Assembly (NCBI RefSeq): GCF_003258315.1
Contig: NZ_CP030032.1
Coordinates: 348,001 to 412,000 of the forward strand
Length of the DNA: 64,000 nt
Origin: Bradymonas sediminis
GTDB taxonomy: Bacteria; Myxococcota_A; Bradymonadia; Bradymonadales; Bradymonadaceae
Direction of reading: 5' to 3'
Position 1 is the stretch's first letter, and each line of letters opens with the position of its first letter. Of this stretch, positions 28,401 to 35,517 are shown piece after piece. The notes beneath the pieces are model-generated. The model made no database searches and had not been told where the DNA came from. It saw nothing but the letters and a program-made list of their open reading frames with translations. The translations under genes were made by a program, and so were the position numbers.

Positions 28401-28852
28401 CCAGTGGTTATCGGGTCGGTCAGATGTACCGGGACTTCGCCAAGAACCTGAGCGACCTGCCGATCCCCGAGGGGCTCAGCGAAGAGCAGGCGATGGATTA
28501 TCAGTGGACCCTCGACGAGCAAATCATGCCGCTGCAGGATAAGGCGCTGGCCGCCTTCCAGAGCGCGCAGAGGCGCGTCATCGAGAACCAGGCTTATAAC
28601 GAGTGGTCGCGTCTTTCCTCCGAGCAGATCAGCGCGATGGAGAGCGAGACCTACCCGATCACCGAGCAAGACGGCGTCAAAGTCGAGCACGCACGGATCA
28701 ACTTCTTCGTGCCCAAGCCGATGACCGATATGGACGCCATCGCCAAGGCTGTGGCCGAGCGCGAGGCTGCCAAGGTGCCGCCGACGCCCGAAGTCGCTCC
28801 GGACGCCACCGGTACGCCGGCTGGTGAGGCAGGCCCGCAGGCCAGCAAATAA
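25403..28852 (+). CDS. Giant exported TPR protein (GltI/AgmK-like role)
   Basis: A 1149-aa protein. GTG 25403 with AAGG six bases upstream is preferred to ATG 25415. The signal peptide is cut after ASA. Most of the mature chain is TPR-like, with repeated helix pairs such as YDFALYKLGWVFYNQGEYRKS and ALFVMGAIFEARADFEKAADY, giving roughly 15 or more repeats. The last 40 residues are Pro/Ala-rich. A long periplasmic TPR scaffold is a feature of the Myxococcus Glt machine (GltI/AgmK is much larger). Its place between other TPR genes and the AgmX-like gene supports the same structural role; this is inference. Confidence 0.75.
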   Translation: MYKAMNPIKTGKRVLSLLCVMSLSGMAVTASAQDITSGAKKDRVSADAKADAVKRAGDLSKRLDQDKTVEDSGPKGPEASLKEFQDEQQKMTPEQIEELKRQISAKNKQMIAKLDRIIAGDPYNEQKPEWMFQKAELMWEVQHTEYLRARAEYNQCLGAEDQGTADSCKEPAPEYAEPQAIYKEILTQYPAYDRLDQVIYRLGDGLIEDGKGAQAVSYLQRLVKNYPNSKFLPDAHLALAEFFFKQELLGAARDNYEAVLKFESNPNYDFALYKLGWVFYNQGEYRKSVDTFKAVVERTDEKLGFQKQAINDLVVAYAEIDDGWMEVRDYLTKRVDIDFAYQKLGQMAGLYEGQGKSDKAVAIYEYFIAERPDHQRIPTWMESIIVAKKTINDFDDLEKTMNTYVAYLDRDGTWAQKNKGNEGPLNNADMLSQASLAFLANTYHVRAQKGDIQPDYVKAVDYYKEFIRRFPEAPASFDMNFFVADIYLVQLKEFENAATYYQKVVDLYKSDNVPEGAKKEDVDEIVQESAFGVVSSYDALVKSNHPDSILVQMAEYQKKYGNKEVKRDKVESGTQSKPNPKVDLLKYEEGFVVASDQFSEMYPNEDVTPTVDYVSAEVYKARGHYDRAIPRYESIIENAPKHRYAGYAGGSLLVSNYVLKNWDEVEKWARYMMDNKIFQVTPKEDLVQAIALAINERATELKEAKEFDKATAELLRLAEEFPKSDLAPGALFNAGAIYESGDDLNNAVAAYERVVNDYPSSRQAPEALFVMGAIFEARADFEKAADYFAQMGSNTEYVNEDGDKIEYKNHPQASEAVYNAAVLDAAMEKWGKSIETFEKYIALYGQDEKEAEQVKSVRLRLGYLEMERKEPKAALKRFQDYRKLKDITPAETVQVDTELGLLTEEIKGRNWEKISNDYFTAALNTWKTLEKEDQLKMRYFAANARFQQAERIYNQFTEVKLSFPMKTLIAGMKKKGALEQEAEGIYLEVLEFGSPQWIAASGYRVGQMYRDFAKNLSDLPIPEGLSEEQAMDYQWTLDEQIMPLQDKALAAFQSAQRRVIENQAYNEWSRLSSEQISAMESETYPITEQDGVKVEHARINFFVPKPMTDMDAIAKAVAEREAAKVPPTPEVAPDATGTPAGEAGPQASK

Positions 28853-28948
28853 GTCCAGATGCTCGACTTGAAGCAGCCGTGAATCATGGGCGGCGGCGCC
28901 GTGTGCGCCGACGCCCGCAAAATGAGTGAACCATCGGGAAAGATACCC

Positions 28949-30256
28949 ATGAAGATACCGCAAAAATTGATGAGCCATCGCCTCAATAAACTCCTGGTCC
29001 CCCAACTCCTGCTCGTGGCCTTCGCTGGCGCGCAATTGGTCGCGTGCTCAAGCGCCCCGACCAAGGACGACAACCAGGTCGCCGAGCAGCAGAAAAAGGC
29101 CGAGATCGAGCTGCGCGCTGAGCAGATGGGCATGAGCGTCGAGACCGTCCAGGCATTTCAGGACGCCATCGAAGAGCTCGGAAAACCCGAGCCCGACCTT
29201 GAGAAGACCGAAGGTCTGCTGAAGTCGGTCGTCGCCGCGGAGCCCGACTTCGCCGAGGCGCATTATAACCTTGGCGTGCTTTACTCGACCCAGAACCGCT
29301 ACGATGAAGCCGTGACGCATATCGAGACCGCGCGCTCAATCGCCCCGGGTGAGCTCAGCCATACGGTCGCCCTCGCCCAGGCCTACGCGGTCACCGAGCA
29401 ATATACCAAGGCGCAGAACCTGCTCGAAGAGGTCATCGCGCGCCAGCCCACGAACCTGACCGCCAAGAATAACCTGGCCGTCCTCGCGCTTAAAGCCGGC
29501 GACGACGAGAAGGCGATGGAATACGTGCGCGACGTGCTTAAAGAGGACAATGAGAACGTCGGGGCGCTCAATTCGCTCGGGCTTATCTACGTCAAACGCG
29601 AGAACGCCTCGCTGGCCAAATACGTCTTCACCAAGGCGATTAAGCTCGCCGAGAAGAAGCCCGACCCCGACATCCATAATAACCTCGGCATGGTGTATAT
29701 GGCCGAGGACGAGGTCGCTCAGGGCGTTAAGCAATTTGAGGCCGCCAATAAGGTGGACCCGAATTACCTGGAGAGTCGTCTGAACCTGGGCTCGATCCTC
29801 ATCGAGTATCTTGACTATGAGCGCGCCGCAACTCAGTTTGAAGAAGCGGTTCGAATCTCGCCAAATAACTGCGTCGCCCACCTGGGGCACGCGGCGAGTA
29901 GCTTTGGCCTGGGTAAGGCCGAGGAGGCTCAGAAGGGGTTTGTCTTCTATGTCGAGAATTGCGACGCCGACCATGTCTCGAGCTTCGAGCGCCTGGCCAA
30001 GCTCAACGAGACCAAGCTCAATAACCCCGCCAAAGCCGCGGAGTATTACGAGAAGTTGATGACCCTGGTCGACGACGAGAAGAAGAAGGCCGGCTATAAA
30101 GCCATGGCTGGTTTCCTGAAGAATCAGGCGGAGAAATCCGACCAGAAGGAAGCCGCGCCGGTCGAGGACGAGCAAGCACCCGAGGATGACGCTCAAGCAC
30201 CTGAGGCCGACGACGCCGACGGTGAGCAAGCCCCCGCCGAAGACGCCGCTGAATAA
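28949..30256 (+). CDS. TPR lipoprotein (GltE/AglT-like)
   Basis: A 435-aa lipoprotein with lipobox LVAC (C33) and about six TPR units in the mature part (for example DFAEAHYNLGVLYSTQNRYDE and DIHNNLGMVYMAEDEVAQG). The last 50 residues are a disordered Glu/Ala/Asp/Pro tail. TPR lipoproteins such as AglT/GltE help assemble the outer-membrane part of the Myxococcus gliding machine. Upstream in-frame ATGs (28886, 28922) would place polar residues before the signal and are rejected. It lies about 100 bp after the giant TPR gene and about 100 bp before a small exported protein gene. Confidence 0.75.
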   Translation: MKIPQKLMSHRLNKLLVPQLLLVAFAGAQLVACSSAPTKDDNQVAEQQKKAEIELRAEQMGMSVETVQAFQDAIEELGKPEPDLEKTEGLLKSVVAAEPDFAEAHYNLGVLYSTQNRYDEAVTHIETARSIAPGELSHTVALAQAYAVTEQYTKAQNLLEEVIARQPTNLTAKNNLAVLALKAGDDEKAMEYVRDVLKEDNENVGALNSLGLIYVKRENASLAKYVFTKAIKLAEKKPDPDIHNNLGMVYMAEDEVAQGVKQFEAANKVDPNYLESRLNLGSILIEYLDYERAATQFEEAVRISPNNCVAHLGHAASSFGLGKAEEAQKGFVFYVENCDADHVSSFERLAKLNETKLNNPAKAAEYYEKLMTLVDDEKKKAGYKAMAGFLKNQAEKSDQKEAAPVEDEQAPEDDAQAPEADDADGEQAPAEDAAE

Positions 30257-30353
30257 GTTGCGCGCGGCTTAAGCCCGCGGGCGCGTTGACGCTCCGCGGG
30301 CCTCTCTGTTACTTTCGATGCAGCCGAAGTTTCCGCTCATTGAGGAGATGATT

Positions 30354-30608
30354 ATGCGAAAAACAATTGCGATCCTTTTTGCAATTACGTTTGTCCTGAC
30401 AAGCGCAACCGCCTTTGCCCAGGACAGCGGCGAAGCCCGTTCTAAATTCTATGACTTCGACGATATGCTCGTTGATGGTACGCTCAAGACGCCCGACCTG
30501 ATCAAGAACCAGGCGCGCGGTAAGGCTCAGTTTAAGCGTCTGCTTAATTTGAAGAAGAGCTTTATGCCCAATCTCGAGGAATCGGCCAACGAGGCCGCCC
30601 TCCAGTAG
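30354..30608 (+). CDS. Small exported protein of the Glt/Nfs-like cluster
   Basis: An 84-aa protein with a clean signal peptide (MRKTIAILFAIT, cleavage after TAFA) and a 60-residue mature part that is helical, mixed-charge and without cysteines (contains FYDFDDMLVDGTLKTPDLI). GAGGAG at 30342-30347, six bases before ATG 30354, fixes the start and rules out the longer frame from 30318. I do not recognise a family. It sits between the TPR lipoprotein and AgmX-like genes and is likely a small periplasmic component of the same machine. Confidence 0.7.
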   Translation: MRKTIAILFAITFVLTSATAFAQDSGEARSKFYDFDDMLVDGTLKTPDLIKNQARGKAQFKRLLNLKKSFMPNLEESANEAALQ

Positions 30609-30723
30609 AATATGCCAGCCGCCCGGCGTCGCCGGTTTCTGCCTGTCGGCGGAGCCCGACGCTGGGCGCAGTAGCGTTTCACCACTCGTAGTATTGTAAA
30701 CTCCGAAAGAGAGCTTAGTTACG

Positions 30724-32784
30724 ATGAAAATCGTTTGCGGAAGTTGTGGTGCGAAGTACTCCATTGCCGACGAAAAGGTCCAGGGCAAAGTCTTTAAAAT
30801 TCGTTGCAAGAAGTGCAGCAACGTCATCGTCGTAAAGGGGGACGCGCAACAAGAAAACGAACAGCCACAGAATTCTGTCGGGGATTCCAATCAGGCGGGT
30901 GCTTACGGCGCTGCGTCGACGGCATCGGAATGGTATGTCGTCGTTGATGGGAACCAGGTGGGACCGGTGTCTCCTCAGGAGATCGAAGGCTATTTCAGCG
31001 ACGGCAGCGTGACCGGCGAGAGTTTCGCCTGGCGCGAAGGTCTTGGCGATTGGGTCGCGTTGAGCTCGCTGGATGAGTTCGCCCACCTGGCCTCCCCCGC
31101 TGGCGCGGTCGGTGAGGACGCGACCGCGCTGATGGAGAGTCCATTGGCTGCGGGCAACTTCGACACCTCGGGCTTCGGTGATGGCTTCGGGGCCGACGAC
31201 GACGCGACTTCGCTTATGCCGGCTTCGGACTTTCGCGCGCAACTCGCCGCGAAAGAAGCCGAGGCCGAAGCGGCCGCTCAGGGCGGCTATGACATGGGCT
31301 CCGGGTTCGACTCGGGCGCAGCCTATGACTCGCCTGCGATGGACGCCCAGCAGGGTGGCTTCGGCGAGGCAGCCGCGGGCGGGTATGACGCCTTCGGAAG
31401 CAACGCGGACGCGGGCTACGACGCGAGTGGTTATGACGCGGCTGGCGGTGGCTTCGACGCGGGTGGCTACGACGCCGCCGGCGCCGGGTACGACGCGGGT
31501 GGCTATGACGCCGCGGGTGGCTACGATGCGGGTGGCGGATACGACGCCGCCGGTGGCTATGATGCGGGCGGCGGATACGACGCCGCCGGCGGTGGTTATG
31601 ATTCCTACGACGACGATTCCGCGAGTCAGGGTGGCATGTTCGCTGCCTTCGACTCGGGCGCCGACGGGGCGGACTCCGGTTATGACGGGTTTGACGGAGT
31701 TGGCGGCGATAGTTCAGCCGCAGCCGCGCCGGCCAATGATCTTATCGGTCAGCGAAACGAAAACTCGGTGCTCTTTAGCTTGAGCAGCCTTGACCAGGTC
31801 AGCGCCGTCTCCGGCGATTCACCCGAACCCGCCGCCGGCGGTGACGCGGGGATCACAGAAGGCTCGGGTCTGATCGATATTCAAGCCCTCGCCTCGGCTC
31901 ATAAGTCGATGAAGAACACCGGCGCCGCGGGCGCGGCAGGCCCGGGCGCAGGAGCCGAAGACCCCTTCGGCGCGGGCACCATGAGCATGCCCGCCCTGAT
32001 GCCGATGGGCAGCCACAAGAGCAATAAAGGTCTGATTATTGGCCTCGCGCTCCTGGGCGTCGTGCTTATCGTCGGCTTCGGTGTCGTCGGTTATATGCTG
32101 ATGAATAAAGATGAGCCGCAACCGACCGAGCGTATTATCGAGCGCGTGGTCGAGCGTGCCGTCCCGGCGGATGACTCCGCCGCGGCCAAGCAGGAAGCCG
32201 AAGCAGCTCAGGCCGCAGCTGCCGCTGCGAAGGCTGCCGAGGACTCCGAGAAGGACGACGAGGGCGCCGTCGCCGCTGCAGGGTCGGACGAAGAGAAGTC
32301 CGAGAAGGCAGCGCCTAAGAAGGCGGAGACGAAGCCTTCTTCGAAGCAAGCGGCTTCCAACACGAAGTCCAGCCCGGCGCCGGCTCCCAAGCCTTCGAGC
32401 CGACCCGCGAAGAAAAAGGACGACGATATCTTCGCGCTGCTGGACAAAAAGAAGGACGACAAGCCCGCTGCCGCACCCAAGCAAGCCGCTCCGAAAAAGG
32501 ACGTCCCGGAGAAGTTGAGCCGTTCGATGGTCAAGAATACCATCAGCAAATATAACGGTCGGGTTCAGACCTGTTCGAGCAATAATAACAAGAACAAATT
32601 GACCGGCACCGTGATGGTCAAGTTCAACATTCAGGAGTCCGGCCGCGTCAGCTCCGCGTCCATCTCGACCTCGAAGTTCAAAGGCACCGACGTCGGTACC
32701 TGCGTCGAGCGAGTGGTCCGCAGCATGAAGTTCCCGGAGACGCGCTCCTCCCTGCCGGTTAATTATCCCTTCGTCTTAAGATAA
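30724..32784 (+). CDS. AgmX/GltJ-like inner-membrane protein with zinc ribbon, GYF and TonB-like tail
   Basis: A 686-aa protein with a distinctive order: zinc ribbon (C5, C8, C28, C31), GYF-like domain (about 70-118, WYVVVDGNQVGPVS), a low-complexity section of Gly-Tyr-Asp-Ala repeats (about 190-300), one membrane helix (436-461), a Lys/Ala/Pro periplasmic linker, and a C-terminal domain (about 600-686, with TVMVKFNIQESGRVSSA and NYPFVLR) of the AgmX/PglI tail type. In Myxococcus, GltJ/AgmX uses the cytoplasmic zinc ribbon and GYF to contact the motor and MglA, and the TonB-like periplasmic tail to reach the outer-membrane platform. It closes the cluster before a bidirectional terminator. Confidence 0.88.
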   Translation: MKIVCGSCGAKYSIADEKVQGKVFKIRCKKCSNVIVVKGDAQQENEQPQNSVGDSNQAGAYGAASTASEWYVVVDGNQVGPVSPQEIEGYFSDGSVTGESFAWREGLGDWVALSSLDEFAHLASPAGAVGEDATALMESPLAAGNFDTSGFGDGFGADDDATSLMPASDFRAQLAAKEAEAEAAAQGGYDMGSGFDSGAAYDSPAMDAQQGGFGEAAAGGYDAFGSNADAGYDASGYDAAGGGFDAGGYDAAGAGYDAGGYDAAGGYDAGGGYDAAGGYDAGGGYDAAGGGYDSYDDDSASQGGMFAAFDSGADGADSGYDGFDGVGGDSSAAAAPANDLIGQRNENSVLFSLSSLDQVSAVSGDSPEPAAGGDAGITEGSGLIDIQALASAHKSMKNTGAAGAAGPGAGAEDPFGAGTMSMPALMPMGSHKSNKGLIIGLALLGVVLIVGFGVVGYMLMNKDEPQPTERIIERVVERAVPADDSAAAKQEAEAAQAAAAAAKAAEDSEKDDEGAVAAAGSDEEKSEKAAPKKAETKPSSKQAASNTKSSPAPAPKPSSRPAKKKDDDIFALLDKKKDDKPAAAPKQAAPKKDVPEKLSRSMVKNTISKYNGRVQTCSSNNNKNKLTGTVMVKFNIQESGRVSSASISTSKFKGTDVGTCVERVVRSMKFPETRSSLPVNYPFVLR

Positions 32785-32803
32785 GACCTCGGGTCCCTGG
32801 CAT

Positions 32804-32848
32804 CAAAAAGCCCCTCAATCGTCGGAGTCGATGATTGAGGGGCTTTTT
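32804..32848. terminator. Bidirectional terminator closing the Glt/Nfs-like cluster
   Basis: AAAAAGCCCCTCAATC pairs with GATTGAGGGGCTTTTT over 16 bases with a 13-base loop, between two convergent genes. Confidence 0.93.
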
Positions 32849-32871
32849 GCTCGCCGGGTTCGTTTCCTGGG

Positions 32872-34509
32872 CTATTCTTCGGAGTCCATCAGCCGCTTTA
32901 GGCGCTCTTGTTCGAGGCTCAGTCCGATGGTTGAGGCGTCCGCGACGGTGACGCGGCCCGGGGGGAAGCCCTTGGGTTTACGGATATATTTGGCGCGGGT
33001 GTAGGTGACGTCGATGAGCGTGTCGTTCTTGCCCTTCGAGAACCAGGCGGCAAGCGTCGCGGCGTCGAGGAGGTCTTCGTTCTTGAGCTCTTCTTTTCGC
33101 TGGTCCATGCGCAACAGAACATGAGAGCCAGCCCAGTCGCGCGCGTGAAACCACATGTCGCGCCCCCGCGCGATGCTCGTGCTGAGCGTGTCGTTGTCGG
33201 ACGCGCCGCGACCGACCATGATGACGTGGCCGTGAAAGCTGCGAAATTTGCGGTAGGGCACGCGCGCGGGCTTATCGCGCCCACTTTGCTGCTGGCGGGT
33301 GCGCTTGGGCTTGAGCGTGCCGGCGGCGATAAGCTCGGTCTCGAACGCCTCCAGGGCTTCGACCTGATCTTTTTCCTGGGCGGCGCGCTCTCGGATAAAT
33401 GCATCGCGCGCGTTGGGCGATAGCTGGGCGAGGGTGCGGGGCTCGTCGGCCGTGCCAAACGCCTCGGCTGCCTCGTCGAGTTTTTGCAGGGCATCGGCCA
33501 CCGCGTCTCGCAGCTCCATCGACTCCAGCAGCCGATCTTCGATCTGCGCGCGCGCGTCCTTAAGTCGCCGGTACTCGTGAAAATTATATTCGATATTTTG
33601 CTCAAGGCTCCACGACGGATCCAGCGCGATCTCAACTTCGGCCATGGACTCGTCGTAGAAGTCCACCACGCGCACCGACTTATCGCCGCGCTCCACCTTG
33701 CCCCACGCCGACTGCAATAGCTCCCCGCGCCGCCGAAACTCATCGGAGCTCTCGGCCCGCTCGAGGTCGCCCTCGATATGGCCGACCCGCCTGTCCAATT
33801 GCTTCAGGCGCTTTCGCAGGCGCGAACTCAACGCCCGGTGAATGGTCTCGAAATTCTGGGCGCTGACCTGGGTGCCGTAGTGCTCCTCAACCTTCGCAGA
33901 GCGCTCAAATTCGCCGGGGTCGAGCTCCTCCAGACCCCAGCGAACCTTCTGTCCGTAATCGCTATTCTGGGGCGCTTGGGGCGGTTGATAGGCCGAGCCG
34001 GGTTGGAGCACCCGTTCCCCGAGGGATTGACGCGATGCCTGCCCGATAATCATATCTTTGGCGTCGAGCAGATACCAATTGGGGTGCCGCCCGGTAAGCT
34101 CTACAACCAGCGCGACCGCCACGCGCGGCGCGCGCACCGGCGAATCCTCGGCGGCTAACTCCTCCTCATCGGGCTCCCACGCTGGGTCCACGGCCCTGAA
34201 GTCCATGCGCACAATCCGGTCGCCCTGCAATTGCGTGACCCGCTCAAAAAGGGCGCCTTGCAGCCAACGACGCAATTGCATCGTGAACGCCGTAGGTGTA
34301 GGCGGTTGTTGAGAGCGGTGGCGAATGAAATGAATTCGGGTCACCTGCGGTTGAGTACATAGGCAGAGGTAATGCGTATTGCCCGGCTCCCGAAGTTGTA
34401 AAATCCGCGTATGTGGATCGAATTCCAGCACACGTTGGACCACACCCCGCCCCGCGACGGCGTCGACTTCGGGGAGGATTAATTCGATTTCAGCGCGTGA
34501 TAAAGTCAT
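32872..34509 (-). CDS. rqcH: NFACT family protein (RqcH/Rqc2 homologue)
   Basis: A 545-aa protein with an N-terminal NFACT-N-like region, a central coiled coil (about 225-345) and a C-terminal NFACT-R (DUF814) RNA-binding domain with YRKFRSFHGHVIMVGRGASDN, MWFHARDWAGSHVLL and the closing PKGFPPGRVTV. RqcH binds split 50S subunits with stalled peptidyl-tRNA and adds C-terminal alanine tails that mark the chain for degradation. The length is usual for the family. It is convergent with the AgmX-like gene and has no linked quality-control gene in the window. Confidence 0.88.
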   Translation of the reverse strand: MTLSRAEIELILPEVDAVAGRGVVQRVLEFDPHTRILQLREPGNTHYLCLCTQPQVTRIHFIRHRSQQPPTPTAFTMQLRRWLQGALFERVTQLQGDRIVRMDFRAVDPAWEPDEEELAAEDSPVRAPRVAVALVVELTGRHPNWYLLDAKDMIIGQASRQSLGERVLQPGSAYQPPQAPQNSDYGQKVRWGLEELDPGEFERSAKVEEHYGTQVSAQNFETIHRALSSRLRKRLKQLDRRVGHIEGDLERAESSDEFRRRGELLQSAWGKVERGDKSVRVVDFYDESMAEVEIALDPSWSLEQNIEYNFHEYRRLKDARAQIEDRLLESMELRDAVADALQKLDEAAEAFGTADEPRTLAQLSPNARDAFIRERAAQEKDQVEALEAFETELIAAGTLKPKRTRQQQSGRDKPARVPYRKFRSFHGHVIMVGRGASDNDTLSTSIARGRDMWFHARDWAGSHVLLRMDQRKEELKNEDLLDAATLAAWFSKGKNDTLIDVTYTRAKYIRKPKGFPPGRVTVADASTIGLSLEQERLKRLMDSEE

Positions 34510-34722
34510 AATTGCATTGCTGGGGCTGAGAATAAGTCGCGGATTACCGGATTCGATTGAGCGACTATTTTAGTGTCGGTATCAAAATCTTGCAAAAGCC
34601 GCAGGGCGTGTAACAGTAGGCGAGCGTCGATTCTTTTGCGCGCCCCGGGCACCGTATTTGAAAAGTATTCCTAACACACGGGCGCGGATCCGCGAGTTTA
34701 GCTCTTTTAGGCAGGAAACACG

Positions 34723-35517
34723 ATGAAGTTGTGGACCCCATTGCGCCGCGCGTCGGCGCTGGTATTGCTGACTGGCGCGCTGCTCTTTTCGGCGGCGCTT
34801 TCGTCCGGCTGCGCCGGCGTGAATGAGCGCGGCGAGGCTCCCCAGAGCGTTCAGGACGCCGAGTGGCACTATAAGATGGGCGCGGGGTATTTTGAGTCCA
34901 GCGAGATCCCGCTGGCGATGCGTGAATTGCACACCTCGCTGAAGCTCAACCCCCAGGAATACCGGGCGCATTATTTGCTCGGATTTATCTCGATGGGCCG
35001 GCGCAAATATCCCGACGCGATCAAGCATTTTAAGGCGACGCTCGAGATCAAGCCCGACTATCATTTCGCCAAGAATAACCTGGGGACGGTGTATTTGGCC
35101 CAGGAGCGCTGGCGCGACGCGGCGGAGCTCTTCGTGGAGTTGCTCGAGGAGCCGCTCTACCCGACGCCGGAGCTCGCCCACAATAACCTGGGCTGGGCGT
35201 ATTTTAATCTGCGCCGCTATCCCGAGGCGGCCGAGAATTTCAAGATGGCGCAATTTCTCAAGCCCAGCATGTGCCTGGCCTATAATAACCTGGGCCAGAC
35301 CTACGAGAAGATGAACCGCTCGGAGCAGGCGGTGAGCCAATACCGGCGGGCCCTACGGAAATGTCCAGAAGGATACGCCGAGGCACATTTTAACCTGGCG
35401 AAGTTGCTACAAAAACAGGGAATGACCGGCGCGCGCGAGCATTTCGAGAAATGCGTCCAGGCTCAGCCCGATTCCAACCTCGCCGAACGTTGTCGTCAGT
35501 ATTTACAGGTTCGATAA
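34723..35517 (+). CDS. TPR lipoprotein, PilW/PilF/Tgl-like
   Basis: A 264-aa lipoprotein with lipobox LSSGC (C30) and five to six canonical TPRs from residue 45 to the end (for example YRAHYLLGFISMGRRKYPDAI and CLAYNNLGQTYEKMNRSEQA). Length, lipid anchor and repeat count match PilF/PilW/Tgl pilotins, which help the type IV pilus secretin insert in the outer membrane. No pilus genes are seen in this window, and generic TPR lipoproteins look similar, so the pilotin role is tentative. Its stop codon directly abuts the ATG of the L,D-transpeptidase gene. Confidence 0.65.
   Translation: MKLWTPLRRASALVLLTGALLFSAALSSGCAGVNERGEAPQSVQDAEWHYKMGAGYFESSEIPLAMRELHTSLKLNPQEYRAHYLLGFISMGRRKYPDAIKHFKATLEIKPDYHFAKNNLGTVYLAQERWRDAAELFVELLEEPLYPTPELAHNNLGWAYFNLRRYPEAAENFKMAQFLKPSMCLAYNNLGQTYEKMNRSEQAVSQYRRALRKCPEGYAEAHFNLAKLLQKQGMTGAREHFEKCVQAQPDSNLAERCRQYLQVR

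Noticed and set aside
26930-29035. A 701-aa minus-strand open frame, antisense to the giant TPR gene
   Set aside because: It is a shadow caused by the biased codon use of the plus-strand gene; the plus strand has a signal peptide and clear TPR repeats.
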